64,000 bases of DNA from Gymnogyps californianus (Eukaryota; Chordata; Aves; Accipitriformes; Cathartidae). How positions within the stretch are numbered: the first letter of the stretch is position 1; the number at the start of each line of letters is the position of its first letter. Under the pieces are notes generated by a model. It made no database searches. It saw only the letters and a program-made list of their open reading frames with translations, and was not told where the DNA came from. This document shows positions 42,500 to 54,700 of the stretch, in pieces. The stretch lies in assembly GCF_018139145.2 (NCBI RefSeq), contig NC_059471.1:205053494-205117493 (forward strand), read 5' to 3'. A program made the position numbers and the translations under genes.

Positions 42500-45400
42500 A
42501 AGTTCATCTGATTTAGCAAAACAGATAGGTTTCTCCTTGCCTTTTAGCAGGCTTACTACAGAACAAGGATCTTACAAATTAGTCCTTTTTTATTGCTTTT
42601 GTTGGCATGCTATACAAGTGTCATTTCCATACCTCCTTCTGACTATAACCACATACAGGTGCATTGTTTTATATCATTATTCTGATGTGATGGTGGATGA
42701 GTTCCCAAAACTCCAACATTTATTTCAACCTTTTGCTCGTTTTAAGAAAAGGTCACTTTAGCAAAATATTTTCTCCACAAAATAATTAAAAGGTCACCCA
42801 AGTCTCTAGTATAATTCAATAGAAATTTACACAGTTAGTGAAAACTAAAATTAATGCAATTACTGAAAATATTAGAATTTGGCACCTGATCAGGCAGCCA
42901 AGACAGCCACCATTCTGTGATTCATTCTTCCTCTGTTCAGACATCATTCAGGTAGCACTGCTGCAAGCAGCTTTTCTTAACAATCTATGGAAGCACAGTA
43001 GATTTGCTGTTACACAAAAATGCTCTTAATATTACTCGTCACAGCTTGTAATATAGTAAATATATAGTTACATGCTATTTTAATATCCAAATAACTGAGT
43101 TTTCTCTTTTATCTCCTCTCTTAAACCCTGTTTTCTCAATCTCTAATCCCTATAATCTCAGTAATGCTTAAGTAAGCATTGGCAAACACAAACTACAGAC
43201 CATGTAGTTTTATACAGATATTAATACAGTGTGAGTATAGACTTACCCAAAATAGTCATTGATCCAGGGCAGTTTTTGTTTAGCTACAGGGTTCCCTGTT
43301 GCAGTTTAACTGTGGAAGCAATGTATGTGAGCATTCGGCTTTACAGCTCTATCCAGCTTCTCAGCCGGTTTTATAGCCTGGACTGATTGCCATGATGTTG
43401 TAGACTCTTCAGGGTCCATGATGCTATTGCAGACTGGCCAAATTTGAGTCCTGACTCATCTCGGTGTGCTGTAGGCCTGCCTTGTGCTCATGCATTAAGG
43501 CGGTATCATCCGTCACACTTCACTTCAGCTGTATAAAACTAGTTCTCTACGCTCTCTCAATAGTCAGTGGAGGGAAACAGGCACCTCCAAAATGTGGGTT
43601 ATCCGTTGTACTCTGGACACCTCTCTTAGGATGATTACTAAGAAATGTCTCCTCATGGTACTTCTCTCTCCCAGTGAATGCAGAGGAACGAATTACTAGT
43701 TCAGCAGACCAAAGACACCCAACTTCTAGGCAGCTACCTTCAGGCAAAACAAATCTTATCCTGAGCTTCAGGGTAGTAGCTCATCCCAGGCTTCCCTTAT
43801 CTAAAGATCAGATCCATATATTTTACTAAATTATTAGATGATATTATACAGATTATAAATGCATTTACTCAAGAGCACGACAAGTTGAACTTATATTCTG
43901 TAAGGGCCTCCAGCATTTTAATGCAACGGGCTGGAAATTCTGCAGCATCTTTACTTAAATTTAAATACTGAGTTCTTGTCATTAATTAAATACAAATAAA
44001 GCAATCACTTGAGTATTTCTCGTGTTATTTATCTTTATATTACAGTAAGTTTATTTTTTGATGCTTGCATATATTCAGGGTTCAAGACTCTGTAGCAACT
44101 GTATTTTGTGCTGATTTTTGTGCAACGAATAACCACACTGTAGAAGTTATCACGGGAAAAGCTAGGAGTGTTGACAGATGGCTGGCAAAGAGAAAGTTGG
44201 GGATTTTATAACCTGAGAAGCCAGCAGAAGGAGTTTGGGAATGTGGGATAACATTGGTTGGATATTTCTGCTCACATAAGCAGCTAACTTGCTAAAGTTG
44301 ATATTTAAACTTTTAAATTTCAAGTTAACAATCTGATTGCACTGAGTTTACTGGTGCATGTCAGTAAAGAACTTTTTTCAGACTGATTTCAGATTCACTG
44401 GCCTTTTTTTATAGTCCTCTGAAGGAAACAATTTCTGGAGCTTCTCAAACCCACTGTGCTCTATGTCCCAGATTGATGCCTTTCTCAAATCCTATTATAG
44501 CCCAGAGTGCCAGACCTACCATTTTTTGTGGGAGACAGCTGCCTTTGCTGGTCATTTTCTTCCCTACCATTCTTCTACATTTTTCTATTAACTTCCAGAT
44601 GTTTGGCAGCTAGTGCAGAGCAGTAACTCCAAGCAGGCAGCCAAACATCTACTAATCCCAGACATTGTGCATGCGCAGGTTTTCTCTGTGATGCTTCTCC
44701 TTCACAAAAGCCATGCAACTAGAGCCACGTATGCTCAGAAAATCATCAGGTTTGCAATGCAAGAATTTCAGTGCATACATGTTAATGAGTTGGTCTGTAG
44801 ACAAGCAGTAAGTTTGAAATGTCCCGAAGACATTCAAATTGACACGCACGCATAAAGATCCAGTATGCCTTAAACACATTTGCTTCCCCATTTGCCTTTA
44901 GAACTTCAGATACTGACTGGGGAACGTGAAAGTACATGTGTACCTCTGGAATACATATTTTTTTATTTGAAAATCCCATTTAACTAAGTATATAAGGAAG
45001 AACTGGGTTAATGTGAGAGACTTAAGAGATCTACGTAAGAGGCATTTTCAAACACGATATGGTCTTCATAGCAGATGAGCTGTAGTATGTCAAACGAAAA
45101 AAGGTTTGGAATAGGAATCCAAGACACAACTACTAAGTAGATTCAACAGAATTAGGGGATGGGCAGTTACTCTCTAGCTGGTTGCAGTTACTGCGTTGAT
45201 GGTATTGCATAGTGGTTGCACTACTTTAAGCGTTAGCCATAATCTCATGTGTTTCTGACTACGGCTATCAGTCATCCTGCTAGTCTATTAATGCTGGCAG
45301 ATCTACTTTTTGTACTATGTATTTATTTTATCCTGAAACATTTTTTCCCAAATCAGGTATAAAAAAAAAACCCAGAAGGCTTCAGAACTTACTGCCAGCT

Positions 45401-46000
45401 GCACAGCGCACAAATCTCACAGCTATTCCTTTTGACTTTCCCACTTTTTTTTTTCCTTTGCTATGATAACCCATATTTTCTAGTCTTGGCTTTCTACCAG
45501 TGAAATTATTTACGTCTCAGTCTTTTCTTTTTGAATTACAAGTTAAGCACTAGGAGTAGTTTTTAGTATAATTATACATAGAAGTTGATCACAAGGGATT
45601 TATTGAGAAACTCTAAACTCCCCAAAGCTTCTTGAAACTATTCTTTTTTACTGTTTTTCAAAGTTTTTAGCAGCCTCTGGATAAATAAAAGAAAGAATAT
45701 GTGGCATTTACATGCAATTTTTATTTCATCCATGTAAGGTCCTCATACATTTCTCAGAAATGTATGGATTGACTCTCTCTGCCTACATAAAATCTACCTC
45801 AAATCATGTATATTTGAATAAGGAAAACCCATCTACACAGTCTGCAATAACGCACCAGGAACTATGTGCGTAGTTAAGATTTGCTGTCTGATCTTTACAG
45901 GCAAAGACTCTAAAGGCCTGAATGAAAGTTCAGCACAGTCAGTGAGATGCTACAATTTAATTCAAAGTACCTGCCTTTAAATAGACGACTTGACTTGCAT
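42500..46000. other. AT-rich intergenic DNA, no gene seen
   Basis: Only short reading frames without convincing splice context are present. An isolated NRF1-like GCATGCGCAGG lies near 44670 but is outside any CpG island. No repeat was recognised. Confidence 0.45.
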
Positions 46001-46030
46001 GAAATGGTGGCTGACACTCACAAGCAGAAC

Positions 46031-46088
46031 ATGGAATGGAATGGAATGGAATGGAATGGAATGGAATGGAATGGAATGGAATGGAATG
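46031..46088. repeat. (ATGGA)11 pentanucleotide microsatellite at a CR1 tail
   Basis: Eleven uninterrupted copies of ATGGA (46031-46085) plus a partial copy abut the 3' end of a minus-strand CR1. CR1 elements carry a short 3' tandem tail; here it appears as an expanded TCCAT array on the CR1 sense strand. Confidence 0.85.
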
Positions 46089-46290
46089 TTTCAGCTGGAA
46101 GGGACCTACAGTGATCATCTAGTCCAACTGCCTGACCAATTCAGGGCTGACCAAAAGTTAAAGCATGTTATTAAGGGCATTGTCCAAATGCCTCGTAAAC
46201 ACTGACAGGCTTGGGGCATCGACCACCTCTCTAGCCTGTTCCAATGTTTGGTAAAGAAATGTTTCTTAATGTCTCTTTTTTTACCTCCTT
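46089..46290 (-). repeat. CR1 LINE fragment (3' end)
   Basis: The minus-strand sense reads AGTTGGACTAGATGATCACT, then GTAGGTCCCTTCCAGCTG, the classic CR1 3' terminus. It is preceded by an older body containing the antisense block TTGGGGCATCGACCACCTCT on the plus strand. Its tail is the microsatellite at 46031. Confidence 0.85.
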
Positions 46291-46659
46291 GCTTTGACTT
46301 CTGCAAATGCTTGTGTATGGTGCCTTGCTTTGATTTGTAAGTTAAAGAAGGGAATAAGACTTCCAGATAGAAACAGGAAAGAACAGATAAAGACAACTTA
46401 GATAAATGTTCTAAATCGTGTCAGCCTGATATAAGTCCCTTAACCATTCTCTACTAGTTCTCAGAAGTAACTGCTTCATTCCCTCTCTAAATAAGGAATG
46501 TGTAAGTTAAACAAGAAAGGAAGTGATCAAGCATACAAATGGAAAAAAGGGAGAATCCAAAACTCAGGAATTCAGGAAAGGCAGTTCTTTACCTTTTAGT
46601 TCCTTTTGCCAAATAATAGAAAAAATAAAGTATTCCTAAGCATCTATACAATAGCAAAG

Positions 46660-46975
46660 AGGGGATTATCAAGAAGATGGAGCCAGGGTCTTCAAAGTGC
46701 TGTATGGTGGGAGGATGACAGACAATGGGCATAAGTTGAAATACGAGAGGTTCAAACTGGATTTAAGGGAAAACATTTTCACCATGAGGCAGTCAAGCTG
46801 TGGAACTGGTTGCCCAGAGAGCTTGTGAAGTCTACACTCTTGCAGGTTTTCAAAATCCAACAGGATAAAGTCTGATCTGAACTCATAGCTGACTCTGCTT
46901 TGAGCAGGGGGTTGGACTAGAAACCTCCTGAGATCCTTCTGAAACTAAATTATCCTGTAATCCTATGGTGATAAG
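46660..46975 (+). repeat. CR1 LINE fragment (3' end), plus orientation
   Basis: The sequence follows CR1 sense order. It includes ATGAGGCAGTCAAGCTGTGG, GGTTGCCCAGAGAG, then GGGGGTTGGACTAGAAACC with a diverged CTTCTGAAACTAAATT and an ATCCTAT tail. It is 5'-truncated. Confidence 0.8.
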
Positions 46976-47399
46976 TAACAGGTAATGTGGTTTTACCAGA
47001 AAACAACCTATTAAAAGCAACATTCCAGAACTGGAACATAGGCCTTGCGTATTAAGGAGAAGCAATAGATGCTTCATATCTTGACTATAATAAGGCTGTT
47101 AATCTGGTCTTGCAGGAAGCATGCACGGCTAGCTAAGGAAATATTCTGGATCTATCTAGGGACCAGATTCAATTTTCCTTGAAAATTCCCCCATCTCATG
47201 CCCCATTCCCTTTTGTCTTCTCCTGAGGGCCACATGGAAGTGGGCAGGGAGTGGTCATGGCATGCAGGAATTGTGCTAGTTCTGCCTCATGACACCTTCC
47301 TTCATGAGGGGTGCGTGGCCTTTCCTCAGGGGACGGGAAAGTAAATCTGTCACATGGTCTTAACGCAGTGGACTAAGTGGTATGAGTGCACATCTACAT

Positions 47400-48210
47400 C
47401 ATGTCATAGGATAAACATCAGAATAAAAAATGGTAACAAACCAGAGAAATGGTCTGAAAAAAACAGGATGTTGTTGAAGATGGAAGGATGTAAGGTATTA
47501 TTTTTAAGACTAATCAGCTGCACAGGAAGATGATGGAGAGTTACTGGTAAGCAGCACACCCCTCAGAAAAGCATCTAGGGGTAGTATTGCATCACAAACT
47601 GAACAAGCCAGTGCTATCATACTGTTGTAAAATAAGCAAACTTCACACTGGGGTGTATAAACAGCTCTATAAAAGACACATGAAGCAAAGTTCTGTTCAA
47701 ATCAGCACTGATAAGACCTCAGCTGGAGTACAACACCCATTTTTGGGCACCTTACTTGAAGAAAGACCAATAAAGAAACCATGGTAGAGCCATGTAATTT
47801 TCAGAGGTATAGAAAATGTGACCCATGAGGTAAGATTGAAAGAATTAATTTGTTTAGTCTAGCAATGAGAGGATTGAGGGAAGATATGATATCAGTTCTC
47901 AAACACATAAAAAGTATTGCAGAGATACAAACTGTTCTTCATGTCTACTGATACGGCAAGAAGTAATAGCCTTAAATTGCAACTTGAAGATTTAAGTTAT
48001 ATTTTACAAAAAGCTTTTGAACTGTAAGGAATGTTATGCAGTAGCTCACTGTGGAGAAGTCTGAAGAATCAGCATGACTGCAAATTTTCAAGGTCAGGTT
48101 GAACAAATATCTGTCAGGAGCTGATTAGATAGAGTGCATTCTGCTCTGAAGCAAGAGGATGAACTGGAAAACCCTTTCAGATCTCTTTTTTAATCATGTC
48201 TAGATTTAAT
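47400..48210 (+). repeat. Old CR1 LINE 3' region, plus orientation
   Basis: Diverged but ordered CR1 landmarks are visible: an early AAATGGTCTGAAAAAAACAG, GCATCTAGGGGTAGT, ACTGGGGTGTATAA, CCTCAGCTGGAGTACAAC, TTTTGGGCACCTTACTTGAA, GATTGAGGGAAGATATGATA and TCAGGTTGAACAAATATCTG. This looks like an older CR1 lineage than the others here. It carries many indels and no coding potential. Confidence 0.75.
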
Positions 48211-50082
48211 CAAGTCTAGAGAAGCAACTCCATTGCCCTCATTACTAAATTGGCATGAAAAAGGAGGAAAAAATGTACCAGTGTCACCTCTCCAAGTTTT
48301 CTTAAATTATGCCAAGTATTTTTTTCCCCTAGTTGTTAAATCTCAGTCTTTTTTTATCTAGAATTAGGTAGAAGAACAGTACAGCATACATGAAACTGGA
48401 AAATTATTTTTATTAAGGTTGTTCTATTTTGTGTTTTGTAAATACTTTTTTAACTTGCATCACGTGAGCAGCTGGGATAAAAGAACCCTTTGATTTGTAA
48501 CTGCTCGTTTTGTTTAAATGACAGGAATGGCAGGGATAAGAGAAGAACTCTTTTTTTAGCTATATCTGTGCTGGGGAACATCTCTTGCAATTGCTCTGTA
48601 AACTGCTGTTTTGTCTGGTCTTTTTACACTGACTTTCTAAACTCCCCAAAGTTCTCCTAGTGACACAGGTACCCAGATACCAAGATTCGGTGTCCTTTCA
48701 GCTAGGCTTGAAAACATACTCCCGATCTAACTTCTTCATTTCAACTCTAAAGAAACTTACTCTTACCTTTGTAGAGGTCCTGGTGAAACTAGGGGAAATC
48801 CCACTTGAAATTTCCAGTACTTCTATGATTAAACATAAATAGCAGAGTTAAACATCAGTAAGAGAACACCAGTCCCTCACTTCATTTGCTACAAAGAAGC
48901 AAGTCACTTGTTCTTTATCTACCCCAAAATCCATAAAAGTTGTGGTTTCTAAAAGCTTCCATCCCAGGAAGCAGGAAGCTTAGAAGCAATCTTTTTTTTT
49001 TTTTTTTCATTTTAGAGGCAGTTTTATCCTCTGCTTATCTTATGTTATTAAGTACTCTTAATAACAATTATCTTTTATTGATTAACACCATTATTTTGTT
49101 ATCTGACTCCAAAAGCATTTTCTATGGAAGAAGCTTACCAGTGTGCAGCATTGTGCTGTATGCTTGAGTCATTTATCATTACTATGTTTTTGAAGAAAAA
49201 ACTATACCAGAATACTTAAAGAAGCATCAGTCATTTCCCAAATTATAAATAACATACATGATAATTACATTCCCTTTAAAAAAGACAATGGCACTTTTGT
49301 AGCTTTGTTTCCTTCATAGAGTTTACATTGTCAATAAACCACCATCAACAATTATTTGTGCATTTAAGTCACAGTTGTGCAGTTCTGCTCTAGTTTTGCC
49401 GAATCTAAAAGACTCGATTCGGATGCATCTGTTTTCCAGTGACATCTATGCTTGCTTTCTTTCATTTATTCAGTGAACCAGCTGTGTTGACTGATGTCTG
49501 AGAAATCAAGTTCACTCCCAGAATAATTCCATTGTAGTCAATTTAGTTGCAGCGAGGACCAATTTGACCCATGGAGCTCAGTATATTGTAGAAGGTCGTG
49601 CAGCCTGTCAGTAGCTCAGACAGGATTTAAATAGAGGATCCTCCTGAATCCCAATTCAAATGAGCCTCTTTTGACATCATCATCATGTCTACACATTCAG
49701 AATGACATTTTGTCAAATGCCACTCAGAGCATTGCTCATCTGTTGGCATACCAAAAAGTGACCTTCATGGCTTTAGTCACATGCCCTCATTCTTTATTTC
49801 CATTTATTTATACCTCTCTCCTCTATTCAGTGCCAGCTGTTAAAACGAAAGCGGATTTCCTTTCCCTCTCCCTCCCGGGAGCTGTGGATGAAGAAGAGGT
49901 TTCAGACTCATTTCAGGGGGGCGGTAGCAGGGTACTGAGGTCAGCCTGGGAACCCAGCAGTTTCCATTAGTGCCAGAGCAGCAGCTTAGCAGCTGAAGGC
50001 AGCTTCATGTAGCACATAGCATGCCTGCATGGGGTGCTGACAGTTACAGTAATACTCCAATTATGAAAGATCCTCACTGAAT

Positions 50083-50150
50083 GCGGTGGTTTGGACTATG
50101 GGATTTCTTGAAGCCCCTTCTAGCCCTGTATTTCTATGATGCTTGTAAAA
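50083..50150 (+). repeat. CR1 3' tip, plus orientation
   Basis: GGTTTGGACTATGGGATTTC followed by AAGCCCCTTCTAGCCCTGTA and TTCTATGAT matches the CR1 terminal segment and tail in diverged form. Only the last 70 bp or so are recognisable. Confidence 0.55.
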
Positions 50151-51131
50151 TAAAGCTACAAAAACAGTTTGTGCAGGCAAGGAAAAGGATGATCCATGAT
50201 TCTGAATATCTACAAGCGATCACAAGGAAGCTCGCTCTTACCTCATTGTTATACAACTTCTTTCTTATTCATGACTATTTCACTATAGTAACTTTACATT
50301 ATTTAAAAAGTCATTATTTTTTCTTGTTTTCCATTTCGCCATGTATTTTTCATTGTAATCTAAAAAATAACTTATTGCAAATTATGCAGAAGTTTTAAGT
50401 TACAATACCACCAGCATTATCTGATTTTAACCAGGTTTCTTGTGAAACCATGCTCTGTGCCTTTCTGTCAAACTAGTCAGCCAATTTCAATGATACTTGA
50501 AAGAAGGAAAGAAATTTCAAGGGCTTTCTGTGGATTAGGAAATCTTAGAGCATTCCTCAGTTTCTCAGTAAAGGTGGACAACACAGCTACATCCCAGTTC
50601 ACACTGTGAAGAAACCTGGGTATGCATCTGTCCTTTTCCCTGCAGCCTGGTTTTCATAGAAAGTAAACATTAAAAATTTGTGTTTGATGGATCTAAATGA
50701 TGCTCCAAAGGCATCTGTTCTGGTCAGTCAAGGGAACCAAAGCCTCAGAGCATGTAATAGTACACCCCTGAAGTAAGCCTAACACAGCCCAAAGTAATTC
50801 AGTTCCTGTAATTTTCTTTAACACCAGTATCTGAATATAGGAAGGAGACTCAAATTAGTTCCCTGAGTATGGGAAAAGTAGGTGGAACACAACAGCATGT
50901 ATTATCTTAGCATGAGCCAGTTGGCAGTGGGCACGTGCACTTGCTGACCAGTCTGCCTGCACATAGAACTAACTGGATTAACCACAGCACACGCTGTCTC
51001 TTGCCCAAACAGATGTCATGGAAGGCATGGAGAGAAGTGGGCTCCGATTATTGTGCTGGGAGGGTGAAACTACAGAGCAGTGAATAAAAATGAACAGGAC
51101 AGCAAGCTTGCTTAGTTTCATTCTTTCTGAA

Positions 51132-51736
51132 TGTCCTGGTTTCGGCTCAGATAGAGTTAATTTTCTTCTTGGTGGCTGGTACAGTGCTGTGTTTTGGATT
51201 TAGTGTGAGAATGATGTTGATAACACGCTGATGTTTTAGTTGTTGCTAAGTAGCGCTTATCTTAAGTTCAGGACTTTTCAGTTTCCCATGCTCTGCCAGC
51301 AAGCAGGTGTGCAAGAAGCTGGGAGGGAGCAGAGCCGGGGCAGCTGACCTGAACTAGCCAAAGGGGTATTCCATACCATGGAACATCATGCCCAGTATAG
51401 AAACTGGGGGGAGTTGGCCGGGAGGGGCGGATCGCTGCTCGGGCATCGGTCAGCGGGTGGTGAGCAATTGCATTGTGCATCACCGGGTTTTTTTTTTTTC
51501 CCCTTTTTTTCCCCCCTCCTTTTTTTTGCTATATTCCTTCTCATTACTATTATTATTATATTTCATTATTATTATTGTTAGCACTATATTTTACTTTAGT
51601 TATTAAACCATTCTTATCTCAACCCTTGAGTTTTACCTTCTTTCCTGATTCTCCTCCCCATTCCACTGGGAGCGGCGGGGGGAGTGAGGGAGTGGCTGTG
51701 TGGTGCTTAGCTGCTGGCTGGGGTTAAACCACGACA
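51132..51736 (+). mobile_element. Solo LTR (avian ERV family), copy B
   Basis: TGTCCTGGTTTCGG to AAACCACGACA, flanked by perfect 5-bp target duplications CTGAA (51127-51131 and 51737-51741). The copy carries a pyrimidine-rich block followed by an (ATT)-rich block at about 51487-51600, absent from copy A but shared with copy C. The promoter region has a degraded CRE (ACATCATG) and TATAGAAA. No internal viral genes are adjacent. Reading frames seen inside it are repeat-derived. Confidence 0.9.
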
Positions 51737-51749
51737 CTGAAAAAGCCTG

Positions 51750-54700
51750 TTTATATATGTTTTATGTTTCTATGTGGCTTTGTCTTTCCATATGTGCTCT
51801 GAAAGTATATGAGTAAACAGTGGCCCCAGTTCTTCCATGACCATCACTGGTTTTATTCTGCATTGTTGTCAGAGGTATTACACTGACTTTAAACTCAAAA
51901 ATGAGACAGACAGGGAATTCAAAGAAGTTGTTCCAATCCTGGGATCTCTGAATGGGTATGTCACTGTTTAGCAGGAAATAAACATCTGTGAAGCTCCAAT
52001 GTTGTCTGTCTGTAAGACTTCAGAGGTGTTATGTTGAAACATGAGAAGGAAAAGACAGTTTTAACGCTCTGCAGCTCTATAGACAGCTTCTATAAAGCAT
52101 GTAGAATAAATGGTTGAACTGACCTGTCACACTCCCATGATCAGCTCATCACTGTATTGTTGCACTCCCAAAATCATCCTGAGAGCAACCTACTTGGGAC
52201 ACTGCTGGTGACAACTCAGGCCTCTGCACCCCATCAGCATCCTCTTCAGGCAGTCTAGATACTCCTTCTGCAGATGTATGCAGCCTGGAACACCCCCAGC
52301 CAGCATACTTCCGCCATGAAGTCCGTAAGAGTATATTCTTTCATACTCTCATACCATGCCTCCTTTCCTTCCTACACACTTGCATCATGTCCCTCTCCGA
52401 GCACTTTGTAGTACTGCCAGTGCAGTAGCCCTCTCATTTTGCAGGCTGACCGTATGCCAAACAAGGAAGTGGTGTCTTGGCAGGACGGATTTTCCTCCCA
52501 CATTCCGGAGGACTCACAACAGGCACTCCCTGCCAAAGGGCTATGTTCACAGCCATGAAGGCAGCCAGACCATCTTAAAGACCTGCTGAGACCCAGCATC
52601 GGGGTTGTCAGATGATGCGTATCTGCCCCCCAGTAACGCGCTTGCTCTGTGGTGAATAAAAGCACAGAGCTAGAGCCAAATACTTCTTAGAGCCACAAAA
52701 AATGAAAACGCAGAGATATAAATGGCATGAGAATAAGGATCATTACATATACAGACAGTGATCTGGTCATATCAGAAATTAAACTAGAGGGTATAGTTAA
52801 GATCTTAGCAATTGCCAACATTCACATTCAAGCTAGGGCACTATGCATAAGAAATGCTCCCTTAAATAAAGGATAGTCACAAACTCAATCCATTTTAGTA
52901 TCAGTCTAAAATGATTCTTAGAGGGACGCTTTTCAGTAACGCATTTAGACACAAAGAAACAGTTTGTCATCATCTTGCCTGCAATGAAAGCAGCACAATG
53001 TTCTACAATTTCTAATACACAATTAGAAGTCAAGACACTCATAACAACCTAACTGTCTTAGGAGCTACCCTACATATTCTTATTTTTTTCTCCTTTGTAC
53101 ATCCATAATGTCTTTTTCCTGTTTATTAAACCTGTTACTGTATCTTGTACTCAATTACAAATTCAATTGCAAAAGGGCAAGGACTTTCCTTTCTGCACAG
53201 TGCCACTCATAAAGGAATCTGGATCTGATCAGCCCTTTTAGACACTGTAATTGAATTTCCTAAATAAATTTTAATGATAGTAATTTTTCAAAATGTTATG
53301 CAATATTGCAATACATTATCAGGTACTGACTGTAACAGCATCGTCTCATGGTAGTGCTTGTTCAGGGTGACACTGCCGCACTTCACCGATTTTGGAAACA
53401 AATGTAACAACTTTAATTTCTGCTGAGATACATGGTTAAATCTCAAAATCAGGTGTTGTCTGAGGCTAGATGTGTTCCGGTAAACTACGACATGGGCCTG
53501 GACGTTGGCACTCTTTAATAACCATTAAATAGCTAGCAAGGTTGCTACCTGAGTTTTGGCTCATGCCAACTAGCATACTCCCAGATAGTGCCCAAGCATG
53601 CTCCAGGGATTAGTGTGGGCCAGGGAAGACTTTCAACAGCAATTTTGATGCAGCCACCTCTTCAGGGCTAGGAAGGTTTATCTGTATGAAAAGACATGCA
53701 TTTTAGAATTTGGTGTTAGGGCTAGAGAATGCTCCTGGCCCATTGCTAGTATAACACAGCCTAAATGTCTCTGTTATGGTTCCAGTTTATTGTCTCCCCC
53801 AGTTTTGTCCCCTAAGTAGAAGGTAAAGAGATACCAGCTAGGCATCAGAGAGTATTTCACATAATATTTAGAAGCACATTTTGTTCTGTTTTAACTGTAG
53901 TTCATAAATTCCTGCTCGGTAGTCCCAAAGACTGTCAAATTCTTTATCATGTAAGAGGTTTGGATTTGTAATGGTAAACATAACATTTACAGTCATTTCA
54001 TTAAGTATTGTATATTGATTATATATCAATTTTGTAACTAAGGCAATTTAATGTTTTGATTAAATGTTACTGTGAAGCATTTTGTACTGATATGCATATA
54101 CATAAAAACACATTAGCTGGTTGCATAACCCTCTTTCACAGGGTAACTTAACATCCAACATGATTCGAAACTCTGCTTGCCCCTGCCTGCAACAGGTGCC
54201 AAATAACTTTTCTCCCTTAACTTCTCTCCAAAATAGTGTGGATACCATAAGGGTGGTTTCCTCTCCACACTGTAATTATTAGAAACGCTAGGTTAGCCTT
54301 TTTGATTACATCCTGATATGGGCCAGTTTTGCCAGAGAGGCTTTTACTAGCCTAGTAGAATTTCTTTTGATGCAAAATTTCTATGCTAGTAAAAATTTCA
54401 GCATAGCTAATATTAGAGTGGTGAAGAACTTCTTTGCTAGGATAGTTTATTTCACTCAGAGATCCAGCACAAACTGTTCCAGCGAGTGTGCTTTTTTTGC
54501 TGCGATAAACTGCATCTGCACTATAACAGTAAACATCGCTTAGTATATAGCAAGCCCAAGCCTAAAGGGATTTTGGACTATGACTTGATATTCTAAGATG
54601 GAGCGAAAGATGGTACAACATTTTTTATTTTGTTATCTAGGAGGATTTTCAATCAAGTTAAGACAGCTCAGTTATAAAGCTATAAAAATTTTAACTATAA

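Noticed and set aside
44664..44678. NRF1-like sequence GCATGCGCAGG
   Set aside because: It is isolated in AT-rich intergenic DNA with no CpG island or transcription start nearby.
51268..51727. Reading frames of 67-84 codons inside LTR copy B, and matching ones in copy C (62073-62523)
   Set aside because: They are duplicates of one another within a non-coding LTR, with hydrophobic runs encoded by the pyrimidine and (ATT) blocks.
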